Assembly (NCBI RefSeq): GCF_018866325.1
Contig: NZ_CP076457.1
Coordinates: forward strand, 6,731,001-6,795,000
Direction: 5' to 3'
DNA length: 64,000 bases
Source of the DNA: Streptomyces sp. YPW6
Lineage (GTDB): Bacteria; Actinomycetota; Actinomycetes; Streptomycetales; Streptomycetaceae
Below, piece after piece: positions 42,393 through 54,164 of this stretch. The translations under genes and the position numbers were made by a program. The notes under the pieces were generated by a model that was not told the origin of the DNA, did no database searches, and was given only the letters and a program-made list of their open reading frames with translations. Positions within the stretch are counted from its first letter, which is position 1. Every line of letters starts with the position of its first letter.

Positions 42393-43892
42393 ATGGCGCA
42401 GTGGACATCGACGGTGGGAGCGGCCCAGCTCGCCCGGCAGCTCCGCTCACAACAGGCCCGGCCCACCGGGCCCGGTGGCCGCAAGCCGCCCGCGTACCGC
42501 GCGCTCGCCGACGGCGTACGGCTGCTCGTCCTGGAAGGGCGGGTCCCGGTCGCCGCCCGGCTCCCGGCCGAACGCGAACTGGCCCTCGCCCTGTCCGTGA
42601 GCCGCACGACGGTCGCCGCCGCCTACGAGGCCCTGCGTGCCGAGGGCTTCCTGGAGTCGCGGCGCGGCGCGGGCAGCTGGACCGCCGTCCCGGCCGGCAA
42701 TCCGCTGCCCGCCCGCGGCCTCGAACCGCTGCCGCCGGAGTCGCTCGGCTCGATGATCGACCTGGGCTGCGCGGCCCTGCCCGCGCCCGAGCCGTGGCTG
42801 ACCCGGGCGGTCCAGGGGGCGCTGGAGGAGCTGCCGCCGTACGCCCACACACACGGCGACTACCCGGCCGGGCTGCCCGCGCTGCGTCAGATGATCGCCG
42901 ACCGCTACACCTCCCTCGGCATCCCGACCATGCCCGAGCAGATCATGGTCACCACCGGCGCGATGGGAGCCATCGACGCGATCTGCCACCTCTTCGCCGG
43001 CCGTGGTGAGCGGATCGCGGTCGAGTCGCCCAGTTACGCCAACATCCTCCAGCTGATGCGCGAGACGGGCGCCCGCCTCGTCCCGGTCGCCATGGAGGAG
43101 GGGCTCGGCGGCTGGGACATGAACCGCTGGCGCCAGGTGCTGCGGGACGCCGCGCCCCGCCTCGCGTACGTGGTCGCCGACTTCCACAACCCCACCGGCG
43201 CGCTCGCCGACGAGCAGCAGCGCCGTGACCTGGTGGAGGCCGCCCGGTCCGCCGGAACGGTCCTGGTCGTCGACGAGACCATGAACGAACTCCGCCTGGA
43301 CACCGGCACCGACATGCCGCGCCGGGTGTGCGCCTTCGATCCGGCCGGCGGCACGGTCCTGACCGTCGGATCGGCCAGCAAGGCCTTCTGGGCCGGCATG
43401 CGCATCGGCTGGGTGCGCGCGGCTCCCGACGTCATCCGCAGTCTGGTCGCCGCCCGTGCCTACGCCGACATGGGCACACCCGTCCTGGAGCAGCTCGCCA
43501 TCAACTGGCTCATGGGCACCGGTGGCTGGGAGCAGGCCGTCGACGTCCGGCGGAGCCAGGCCCGGGAGAACCGGGACGCCCTGGTCGCGGCGGTTCGCCG
43601 GGAGCTGCCGGACTGGGAGTTCACCGTGCCGCGCGGTGGGCTGACGCTGTGGGTGCGCACCGGTGGGATCTCCGGATCGCGGCTGGCCGTGGCGGGTGAA
43701 CGCGTCGGAGTCCGTGTGCCGTCGGGCCCCCGCTTCGGGGTCGACGGGGCCTTCGAGGGCTACGTACGGCTGCCGTTCACGGTGAGCGGGCCGGTCGCCG
43801 ACGAGGCGGCGGTACGCCTGGCCGCGGCGGTCGACCTGGTGCGCTCCGGGGCGGGTGCGGGAGCCGACACCCCGCGCTCCTTCGTGGCCTGA
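42393..43892 (+). CDS. MocR/PdxR-type regulator with aminotransferase domain (YczR-like)
   Basis: The product is 499 residues from the ATG at 42393. An N-terminal GntR winged helix (LPAERELALALSVSRTTVAAAYEAL, about residues 50-75) is linked to a fold-type I aminotransferase domain. The cofactor pocket is visible: VADFHNPTGAL (substrate-side), VDETMNEL and the PLP-lysine region TVGSASKAFWAGMRIGW. MocR proteins sense PLP or related amines and regulate vitamin B6, GABA or transport genes. It is divergent from the YczE gene with a direct repeat between. A 33-bp tandem repeat follows its stop. Confidence 0.9.
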   Translation: MAQWTSTVGAAQLARQLRSQQARPTGPGGRKPPAYRALADGVRLLVLEGRVPVAARLPAERELALALSVSRTTVAAAYEALRAEGFLESRRGAGSWTAVPAGNPLPARGLEPLPPESLGSMIDLGCAALPAPEPWLTRAVQGALEELPPYAHTHGDYPAGLPALRQMIADRYTSLGIPTMPEQIMVTTGAMGAIDAICHLFAGRGERIAVESPSYANILQLMRETGARLVPVAMEEGLGGWDMNRWRQVLRDAAPRLAYVVADFHNPTGALADEQQRRDLVEAARSAGTVLVVDETMNELRLDTGTDMPRRVCAFDPAGGTVLTVGSASKAFWAGMRIGWVRAAPDVIRSLVAARAYADMGTPVLEQLAINWLMGTGGWEQAVDVRRSQARENRDALVAAVRRELPDWEFTVPRGGLTLWVRTGGISGSRLAVAGERVGVRVPSGPRFGVDGAFEGYVRLPFTVSGPVADEAAVRLAAAVDLVRSGAGAGADTPRSFVA

Positions 43893-43897
43893 GGGGC

Positions 43898-44028
43898 GGG
43901 CGTGGCGGCGTCGGGCGGGCACTGAGAGCCGGGCGTGACGGCGTCGGCGGTGCGCCGAGGGCCGGGCGTTACGGCGTCGCGCGGGCGCTGAGGACCCGGT
44001 GTGACAGCGACGCGGTGCACCGAGGACC
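43898..44028. repeat. 33-bp tandem repeat, four units
   Basis: Units at 43898-43930, 43931-43963, 43964-43996 and 43997-44028 share the frame GGGCGTgACGGCGTC..GCG....GCC, with drift in each copy. The array fills the interval between the MocR stop and the end of the convergent ATPase gene. Read on the minus strand it would give an 11-residue peptide repeat (PGPQRPRDAVT type). That ORF overlaps the MocR gene antisense and is probably not expressed. Confidence 0.7.
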
Positions 44029-44102
44029 GACGTGACAGGAGCGGGCGGGGAGTGGGCCGTCCGGTCCGCTCCCCGCCCGCCGCGCCGTTCGCGGGTGCCG
44101 GG

Positions 44103-45773
44103 TCAGCTCTCGGCGCCCGCCGGCTGCGCCTTCGCCAGCCGCTCGGACGGCCGGGCCTCGGCGACCAACGCCTCCACCGGAACGGCCGTCGTCTCCGCGG
44201 CCACGGGCACCGGTGCGGTGGCCGGGCCCTCGTCGGCGGCATCCCGCGCGGGCGGCGTCTCCACCGGGTCGCCCCGGCCGGGCAGCAGGTCCAGCACCGC
44301 CTGCCGGTGCGCATCGCTCGTGGCGTCGTCGTACGGGTCCGGGGTGGCGGGCACCTGGAGCCGCAGCACCGGGCCCGCGCCGAGCCGGACGTAGCCGCGC
44401 CCCGCCGGGACCTCGGGCGGGGGAGTGGTGTGCGGTCCGGAGCCCAGGACGGCCTCGATCTGCTCGGGGGAGGCCGTCCCGAGGACGGCGCGGGCGCGGG
44501 TGTGGTTCCGGACGGTCTCCGAGAGGCCGTCCAGTGCGTCGAACTGTTCGGCCAGCACGACGGTGACCTGCGCGGCCCGGCCGTGCCGCAGCGGGATCCG
44601 GAGCATCTCCTGCGGGTCGGTCCTGCCCTCGGCCGCCGCCAGGTGGCCCAGCACGCCGGGTCGGTCCAGCAGGATCCACAGCGGGCGGCGGATGTCGTCC
44701 GGCGCCGGACGGCCGCTCTGGCGGGCCAGGTTGGCCGTGATCAGCCGGCGCTCCGTCTCGTGCGCCGCCCATTCCAGTGTGGACAGCGCCCCGCTGAGCC
44801 CGGACTCCACGGCGAGGACGCCGTCACGGCCGGTGAGAGCGGCGTACTCACCGGCCCCGCCGCCGTCGACGATGATCACGTCGCCGTTCTGGAGGGCCTG
44901 CAGGGCGATCGAGCGGATCAGGGTCGTGGTGCCGCCGCCGGGCTGTCCGACGGCCAGAAGATGCGGTTCGGTGGAGCGGCCGCCGGTCCGCCAGACGACC
45001 GGCGAGGCGTCCACCGTGGCGACGCCGTCGCGCACGGGAACGGTGCGGGAGACGGAGTCCGGATCGGTGAAGCCGAGGACCGTCTCGCCGGGTGCGGCGA
45101 CGAAGCGCTGGGCGGCGATCGTCGTGGGGAGCGCGTCCAGCACGGTCATGACGAGCCGGTTGGCCTCCTCGTCCCAGCCGAAGCGGTACTCGCGTCCCCG
45201 GCCGGACTTGGTGTGCAGCAACTGCTCGATCCGGGAGCGGGCCGCGGCCTCGCCGTCCGCGAAGTACGCGGGGTAGGAGATCCGGAGGCGGGTGAGCCGC
45301 CCGTCCTCGTCGAAGGTGTACGCGTCGAAGGCCTTCGACCAGTCGCCGCCGTGGGCGAACAGGGGATCGGGGTCCTCGGCCGTGGAGAAGTACGGCACGA
45401 GCGCCTCGTACAGCGACCGCAGCCGTGCGGTCTCCGACTCGTCGGGCCCGGTCGGCGCCGGGGTCCGCTCCCGCCCCTTCCACGCGGCGGCGCCCATCAC
45501 CGTGATCAGGGCCAGGATCGGCCCGTACGGGACGAGCGCCACCGCCAGCACGCAGGCCGCGCCGAGGAACAGCTTGGGACCACGCCGTTCCTTGGGGGTG
45601 GCGACCCACTTCTGCCGGCCGGACACGGCCAGCAGCCGCAGGCCGCGGACCACCGTGATCAGCGGATGGAGGACATCGGTGGCGCTGTCGGCGGCCGTGC
45701 GCGCGATCTCTCTGCTGCGAGTGATCGAAGCGCTGCCGCTGCTCAGAATGCGGGGGAGTGGTCGCCGGGCCAC
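44103..45773 (-). CDS. Membrane-anchored TraB/FtsK-like ATPase with degenerate Walker A
   Basis: The product is 556 residues from a GTG at 45773 (AGGAG seven bases upstream). Two helices (LFLGAACVLAVALVPYGPI; LALITVMGAAAW) follow a basic N-terminus. The rest is a RecA-like domain: LLAVGQPGGGTTTLIRSIAL where GxxGxGK(S/T) is expected, then VIIVDGGGAGEYAAL, a Walker-B-like WILLDRPGVLG and a VTVVLAEQFDALDG segment. The Walker A lysine is replaced by Thr, so ATP hydrolysis is doubtful. Related proteins include the plasmid-transfer TraB and FtsK/SpoIIIE pumps. The small membrane protein encoded just upstream (45811-46005) and this one look like a two-gene unit. The C-terminal 110 residues are Pro/Ala-rich. 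Confidence 0.7.
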   Translation of the reverse strand: MARRPLPRILSSGSASITRSREIARTAADSATDVLHPLITVVRGLRLLAVSGRQKWVATPKERRGPKLFLGAACVLAVALVPYGPILALITVMGAAAWKGRERTPAPTGPDESETARLRSLYEALVPYFSTAEDPDPLFAHGGDWSKAFDAYTFDEDGRLTRLRISYPAYFADGEAAARSRIEQLLHTKSGRGREYRFGWDEEANRLVMTVLDALPTTIAAQRFVAAPGETVLGFTDPDSVSRTVPVRDGVATVDASPVVWRTGGRSTEPHLLAVGQPGGGTTTLIRSIALQALQNGDVIIVDGGGAGEYAALTGRDGVLAVESGLSGALSTLEWAAHETERRLITANLARQSGRPAPDDIRRPLWILLDRPGVLGHLAAAEGRTDPQEMLRIPLRHGRAAQVTVVLAEQFDALDGLSETVRNHTRARAVLGTASPEQIEAVLGSGPHTTPPPEVPAGRGYVRLGAGPVLRLQVPATPDPYDDATSDAHRQAVLDLLPGRGDPVETPPARDAADEGPATAPVPVAAETTAVPVEALVAEARPSERLAKAQPAGAES

Positions 45774-45810
45774 GTCGGTCTCCTGAAGGGGTGGGAGCGG
45801 TTGCGGAGCG

Positions 45811-46005
45811 TCAGAACTTGATCCCGCCCAGCAGGCCGGCGAGGCTCGCCCCGCCCGCCGTGATGCTCGGCGCGATGGCGGTGCCGGCCAGGTAGAAGCC
45901 GAACAGGGCGCAGACGATGGCGTGGGAGGCCTTGAGCCCGTCCTTCTTGAAGAACAGGAAGACGATGATGGCGAGCAGGACCACGCCGGAGATGGAAAGG
46001 ATCAT
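45811..46005 (-). CDS. Small membrane protein upstream of the TraB/FtsK-like gene
   Basis: The product is 64 residues from an ATG at 46005 (AGGAGAG nine bases upstream). One long N-terminal helix (ISGVVLLAIIVFLFF), a KKDGLKAS loop and a second helix (IVCALFGFYLAG) are followed by a Gly/Ala-rich tail (GASLAGLLGGIKF). It is like the small Spd-type membrane proteins that accompany transfer ATPases on actinomycete plasmids, but it is too short to prove homology by eye. The gap to the ATPase start is 37 bp; an AT-rich TATAGA (46074-46069, minus strand) is a plausible -10 box about 60 bp upstream. Confidence 0.7.
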   Translation of the reverse strand: MILSISGVVLLAIIVFLFFKKDGLKASHAIVCALFGFYLAGTAIAPSITAGGASLAGLLGGIKF

Positions 46006-46335
46006 GAGCGGTTCTCTCCTGGTTGAAGGGGACAGTCACCATGAGTCCTTCCAGGATCACGGGAAGTATCTATACGACAAAAGGTGCAATCGAGTGAATA
46101 TCTCGCGCTTTCACTTGACTGGCTCACAGAAGTCGGCTCCCGGGGAGCGGCATCACCCGGCCCGTGCCGGGCAGGATCAGCCGCGGTGATCCCTTGCCGT
46201 ATCCGGGCCGGGTCATGTCGGCCCGGGAGCAGTACCCTGTCGATTCACTCGTACGGTCCCCCCGCCGTACTCCCCACCAGGTCGACCGCGGCGGTGAGCC
46301 GTCGTGGAGGCAGTCAAGGAAGGCGGCCCGCCCCG
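46006..46335. other. 330-bp divergent intergenic region
   Basis: This is a relatively AT-rich stretch for the genome (46060-46130). It holds the -10-like TATAGA for the minus-strand gene and a TTGACT (46114-46119) toward the ankyrin gene on the plus strand. No ORF with supporting features. Confidence 0.4.
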
Positions 46336-46728
46336 ATGAGCGAAACCCCCGATCCCGAGGTGGTCGAGCTGGCCACCAAGGTCTTCGACCTGGCCCGCGC
46401 CGGCGACACCGAGACCCTCGCCGCGTACGTCGAGGCCGGAGTCCCCGCCAACCTCACCAACGACCGGGGCGACACGCTGCTCATGCTCGCCGCCTACCAC
46501 GGGCACGCCGCCACGGTCGCCGCCCTCGTCGCCCGCGAGGCCGACCCGGACCGGGCCAACGACCGGGGCCAGACGCCGCTGGCCGGAGCCGTCTTCAAGG
46601 GGGAGGACGCCGTCATCGAGGCCCTGCTCGCCGCCGGCGCCGACCCGGCCGCCGGAACGCCGTCCGCGCTGGACACGGCCCGGATGTTCGGCAAGTCCGA
46701 CCTGCTGGAACGCTTCGGTGTGCGGTGA
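46336..46728 (+). CDS. Ankyrin-repeat protein
   Basis: The product is 130 residues from the ATG at 46336 (AAGGAAGG about 15 bases upstream). Three ankyrin repeats are recognisable: TLAAYVEAGVPANLTNDRG, DTLLMLAAYHGHAATVAALV and QTPLAGAVFKGEDAVIEALL. It is a single-domain cytoplasmic protein, presumably for protein binding. Partner unknown. No obvious operon partner. Confidence 0.85.
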   Translation: MSETPDPEVVELATKVFDLARAGDTETLAAYVEAGVPANLTNDRGDTLLMLAAYHGHAATVAALVAREADPDRANDRGQTPLAGAVFKGEDAVIEALLAAGADPAAGTPSALDTARMFGKSDLLERFGVR

Positions 46729-47017
46729 GACGCCGGCGGGGGCGCCGCTGGGCGCGTCCGCCGTGGGCTTTGCTGACCGGTCCGTCGTAAATGTGGTCGC
46801 GGTGGCGAAATGGCTGGGTCATCATGACGTCGCGGGCCCGCTCAGGGCCACCGACGAGAGGCAGAGGAAGATGCTCTACACCAGGCGAAAGACGGCGGTC
46901 GGCCGATCATGTCACTGCGCGGCGTAGCGGTGTCCCCGGACACCCCCCACGTGCCGAGAGGCACGGGGCACTGCACAGTCCCGGTCGCGTCGACAGCTTG
47001 ATGTGAGGCTTTCTCCC

Positions 47018-48436
47018 ATGTTCGATCCGTTCATAGCGCCGAGCGGCACCCTGCTCGGTCTGCTGCAGAGGGGCCGCGGCGACGGCACGCTCCACGCGCT
47101 CGCCGCACCACGCCCCGAGGCCCTCGCGGCCCTCAACCACTGCGTCGTGAGCGACCCCCGCCACGACTGGCAGGTGGAGAACCGCTCCCTCTACTACGCG
47201 CGCCTCTACCTCGACCTCGACGGCGGTATCGAGGAGATCGAGCGGCACCTCGCCGATCCCGACGACCACATCGACACCGACGACTCCCGCACCGGTCTGG
47301 CGCTCTCCGTCCTCGGCCACCTCGCCTCCTACGGGCGCGACGACGCCCTGGCCCTGCTCCGCCGCTACGCGGCGACCGGCGCCAACTGGGCCTGGGCCCT
47401 GGACGAGCTGGCCCTGCGCGACGACGACGCCGGCCTGCGCTCCCTCGCCCTGCCCGTCCTCGCCCGCTTCCCGGCCACCGACGAGGGCGCGGCCGACCTC
47501 GCCGCCGCCGTACGCGACGCCTTCGAGCCCCGCCCCTGGCGGCTGTGGGCCGACGACCCGCGCGAAGCGGTCGGCGCCCGCGTCCGGGCCGCCGCTGAAC
47601 AGGGCTCGTTCGACCGATGGCAGCGCCAGATGCGCCCCGGGGGGCCCCGCCCCGGGTGGAGCGTCCAGGCCGTCTTCGACTGGGCCCAGCAGGCCCTGGA
47701 ACGCGGCAGCGAACTGCACGTCCCCGCGGCCCGCTGCCTCACCGCCGTCGCCGGACCCGACGACCTCCCCCAGATCGTCGAAGCCGCCCGCAGCGGCCCC
47801 GAAGGCGCGCGCTGCGCCGCCCTGCACTACCTCGCGGAAGCCGCCGACCCCGTCGTCCTCGACCTCATCGAGGCCGCCGCCGCCAGCCCCTCGCGCACCG
47901 TCGCCCACACGGCCATCGCCGCCTTCGAGCGGATGACCGGAGACGACGTCGTCGAGCGGGCCCGGCGCTGGGCCCACCGCCCCGACGCACTCGGCGCCTC
48001 GGCCGCCGGAGTGCTCGCCTGCCGAGGCACCGCCCAGGACGCTCCCCAAGTCCTCGGCGCGCTCCGGGAGGCCGTACGCGGCGACGGACCCGACGCCCCC
48101 CGGCTGTGGACCCTCGTCGACGGGACCGGCCGCCTGGGCATCGCCTGCGCCGCCCCGGTCCTGCGCCACGTCTACCGCGAGACGTCCTCCTCGCATCTGC
48201 GCGGCCGGGCCGCCCGCGCACTGGCCGCCACCGACCCGTCCTTCGCGACCGGATTCGCGGTGGAGTGCCTCTGGGACTGCGAGGAGACCACCCGCGAGGT
48301 GGCCGCTCTGCACGCCGAGACCGGCGACATCCGCGTCGCCGAACGCCTGCGCCGCCTCGCCGCCGACCCGGCCGAGGAGGCCGAGGTCCAGACGGCGGTA
48401 CGCAGCCGGATCGGGCCGGACGCGTCGGCCGTCTGA
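47018..48436 (+). CDS. HEAT-repeat protein
   Basis: The product is 472 residues from the ATG at 47018 (GAGG nine bases upstream); an in-frame GTG at 47003 is a weaker alternative. The sequence is almost wholly alpha-helical with HEAT/armadillo-like periodicity (AARCLTAVAGPDDLPQIVEA, GARCAALHYLAEAADPVVLDL, HLRGRAARALAATDPSFAT). Such solenoids bind other proteins, or in bacteria sometimes carry lyase activity on phycobilin-like cofactors. No catalytic signature was seen. A 9-bp hairpin (48458-48486) closes the unit. Confidence 0.8.
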   Translation: MFDPFIAPSGTLLGLLQRGRGDGTLHALAAPRPEALAALNHCVVSDPRHDWQVENRSLYYARLYLDLDGGIEEIERHLADPDDHIDTDDSRTGLALSVLGHLASYGRDDALALLRRYAATGANWAWALDELALRDDDAGLRSLALPVLARFPATDEGAADLAAAVRDAFEPRPWRLWADDPREAVGARVRAAAEQGSFDRWQRQMRPGGPRPGWSVQAVFDWAQQALERGSELHVPAARCLTAVAGPDDLPQIVEAARSGPEGARCAALHYLAEAADPVVLDLIEAAAASPSRTVAHTAIAAFERMTGDDVVERARRWAHRPDALGASAAGVLACRGTAQDAPQVLGALREAVRGDGPDAPRLWTLVDGTGRLGIACAAPVLRHVYRETSSSHLRGRAARALAATDPSFATGFAVECLWDCEETTREVAALHAETGDIRVAERLRRLAADPAEEAEVQTAVRSRIGPDASAV

Positions 48437-48457
48437 GGCCGGAACTCGAGGACGCTG

Positions 48458-48486
48458 GGAGGAGGGCCGTTGTCAGACCCTCCTCC
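48458..48486 (+). terminator. Hairpin after the HEAT-repeat gene
   Basis: GGAGGAGGG (48458-48466) pairs perfectly with CCCTCCTCC (48478-48486) around an 11-nt loop, 22 bp after the stop codon. Confidence 0.6.
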
Positions 48487-48499
48487 TGGGCTTTTCACC

Positions 48500-48649
48500 A
48501 TGGACGGCAACGAGTGGTGGGGGCTCGTCGAACGGGCTCGTGAGGCGGTCGGGGGCCGGGCGGACGACCGGGACGCGCCCGACGATCCGTTGCCGGGCGC
48601 GCTGACGGACGTGCTCGCCGCCCTGGAGCCGGACCGGATAACGGCGTTC
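48500..48649 (+). pseudogene. Truncated DUF4240 gene fragment
   Basis: An ATG at 48500 opens MDGNEWWGLVERAREAVGG, then about 20 residues later LTDVLAALEPDRITAF. This is the beginning of a DUF4240 domain as I recall it (a Trp-containing start, then a P.ERI.AF pattern). The expected continuation with RWDLWGAAY and GGCSDDGF is absent; the frame goes on as nonsense into the next gene. The fragment lies between the HEAT gene terminator and the oxoprolinase start. A recall-based match of a short stretch, so moderate at best. Confidence 0.35.
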
Positions 48650-48761
48650 GCCGTCACGGCGGTCGGGGTGACCGATTCCGCCTGCCGGAGAGCGCCCCGG
48701 CCGGTCACGCGGAGGGATTCCCGCCCCTGCGAGGTCATGGGCGCGGGCACAGAATGGCGCC

Positions 48762-52391
<3,630 letters not shown>

Positions 52392-52470
52392 CCCGCGTGC
52401 GGGGCAGGGGGCGCCGGGCCGCCCGGAAGCCGTGCCGGGGCTGCCTGACGCCGGTCGCATAAACGCCGTT

Positions 52471-52500
52471 TCGACCGTTGTCCGTGCGAGGACCTAATCT
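52471..52500 (+). promoter_or_regulatory. Promoter of the SMC-like (MukF-MukE-MukB type) operon, leaderless
   Basis: TCGACC (52471-52476), 18 bp, TAATCT (52495-52500), then seven bases to the GTG at 52508. No Shine-Dalgarno precedes the GTG, as expected of a leaderless mRNA. Confidence 0.5.
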
Positions 52501-52507
52501 GTCCCAC

Positions 52508-54037
52508 GTGACTTCGCCTGCCAACACGGACACCGCTGCGCCGCAGCTCAGCGCGGGGCCGCGGCCTGCCCCGGGCCCCGCCGCCGACGAGGGGCTCGCG
52601 CGGCGGCTGCGCGCCCTGGCGTGCACGGCGCCGCTGCACGACCTGGACGTCCGCAAGGCGAATCTGGCCGGCGAGTACACGGTGTACGCCATGGCGGAGG
52701 TCGCCCTCGCCGCGATCGACCACGTCACGCTCAACATGGACTTCGACACCGGGGCCGACCACGACCAGATAGTGGCCAGGCTGCTGCCCCGCATCGCCGC
52801 GCAGGCCCCCGACCGCCCGGCCGCCGAGCACGAGCGGGTCGCCCGCTGGGTCCTGGAGAACCTGATCAACGTCGGCAGCGTCGACCGCGGCTTCCGCGCG
52901 GTCTACGGCACCTTCGACACCGCCGGGGTCTACGTCCGCCGCGACTACGACTTCAAGCTCGTCGAAGAGGTCCCCGGCTACGGCGGCACGGTCTACCTCC
53001 GCGCCACCGACGAAGCGGTCAACGTCCTCGTCGGAGCGCTGGACACCGATGTCACCAGTGCCCAGATCGCCGCCGAGGTCAAGCTGGAGGTCCTCATCAG
53101 CCGGGGCCGCCTCGCCGACGCCCAGCTGGCCGCCGAACAGGCCCGCTACCGCACCGTGCAGTACGCCGAGACCCTGCGCCGCACCCTGGAGGCCACCCGG
53201 CGCAACGTCCGCGCGGTCGACTGGCTCCACACCGTCCCGGACATGATCGCCGAGGCCCTCGACCACGTGGCCGACCGCTACCGCCACGAGAACGCGATCC
53301 TCACCAACATCCGCAAGGCCCGCGACGAGGCCGAGGACCCCGAGCACAAGCGCCGGGCCGCCGAGCTCGTCGACATCGTCAAGGACTGCATCCGCCGCCA
53401 CACCCAGCTCCAGTCCCGGCTGCTGGAAGCGGGTCCGCTCTTCCGGGCCGAGCAGGACCGGCAGGCCTTCGCCCCGCCCGCCCGCCACGCGGGGCTCGAT
53501 CTGTACGGGCAGCTCCTCGCCCCGCTCCTCCCGCTCCCCGTCGAGCAGTCCACCAGGGCCACCGACGCCTTCTTCGCCCACGGCACCGGACTGCGCACCC
53601 CCACGTCCGTACGGGTCGGGGACCTGGTCGACCTGCTGCTCACCCCGCCGCTGGAGCGCGAGCACCTGGGCGCGGAGATGCCCGAGCCCGACCTGATCGC
53701 CACCCCCGACGACAGCCGGTTCAGCGAGGAGCAGCTCGCCCGCGCCATGACCCTGCTCGACCTGGAGCACGACGCCCCGCGCCGGCTCTCCGGACTGCTC
53801 GCCGAGGCCCGCCGCACCGGCGACGCCGATCTGCCGTATCTGGTCGCCCTCCTCGCCGTCCACGCCGCCAGTCCGCCCGTCGGCACCGCCTACCGCCAGG
53901 GTGAGCGGCGCCTGCTCTTCGCCGTGGACGACGGCGCGGAGCTGGAGGACCCCGAGTTCGGCGGTGCCGACCTCATCGTGGGCACCGCGCTGCTGGACGC
54001 CGTCGGCATGGCAGCCGACCGCCAGGAGGCCTCGTGA
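52508..54037 (+). CDS. Kleisin-like protein of an SMC-type operon (MukF/JetA position)
   Basis: The product is 509 residues from the GTG at 52508; a GTG ten codons upstream would put the start inside the promoter. The N-terminal 200 residues look like a winged-helix/dimerisation region. They are followed by a long helical, charged stretch (ETLRRTLEATRRNVRAVDWL; RYRHENAILTNIRKARDEAE) and a C-terminal mixed region. I do not recognise a named Pfam family. Its place (first gene, followed by a small winged-helix-like protein and a giant SMC-like ATPase) and size are those of MukF/MksF/JetA kleisins, which bridge SMC heads. That identity is inference from context. No membrane segment. Confidence 0.6.
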   Translation: MTSPANTDTAAPQLSAGPRPAPGPAADEGLARRLRALACTAPLHDLDVRKANLAGEYTVYAMAEVALAAIDHVTLNMDFDTGADHDQIVARLLPRIAAQAPDRPAAEHERVARWVLENLINVGSVDRGFRAVYGTFDTAGVYVRRDYDFKLVEEVPGYGGTVYLRATDEAVNVLVGALDTDVTSAQIAAEVKLEVLISRGRLADAQLAAEQARYRTVQYAETLRRTLEATRRNVRAVDWLHTVPDMIAEALDHVADRYRHENAILTNIRKARDEAEDPEHKRRAAELVDIVKDCIRRHTQLQSRLLEAGPLFRAEQDRQAFAPPARHAGLDLYGQLLAPLLPLPVEQSTRATDAFFAHGTGLRTPTSVRVGDLVDLLLTPPLEREHLGAEMPEPDLIATPDDSRFSEEQLARAMTLLDLEHDAPRRLSGLLAEARRTGDADLPYLVALLAVHAASPPVGTAYRQGERRLLFAVDDGAELEDPEFGGADLIVGTALLDAVGMAADRQEAS

Positions 54038-54164
54038 CCCGCCGCCCCGCGCCCCGTGCGGCCCTTCCCGTCGCGGTCGGGCCCGCTCCTGCCACCGCCC
54101 TTCCCGTCCCGAGCTCCGTCCGCCCCGCGCACCCGCACCACATCCGTACCGAGGAGTCCCAGCC

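Noticed and set aside
43898..44028. CRISPR array
   Set aside because: The units abut directly with no spacers, are imperfect, and no cas gene is present. The same applies to 63231-63330.
43760..44314. Minus-strand ORF with 11-residue peptide repeats
   Set aside because: Overlaps the 3' part of the MocR gene antisense and the next gene; no ribosome-binding site; the repeat is better described at DNA level.
46718..47006. Small plus-strand ORFs between the ankyrin and HEAT genes
   Set aside because: No ribosome-binding site, unlike composition and no recognisable motif.
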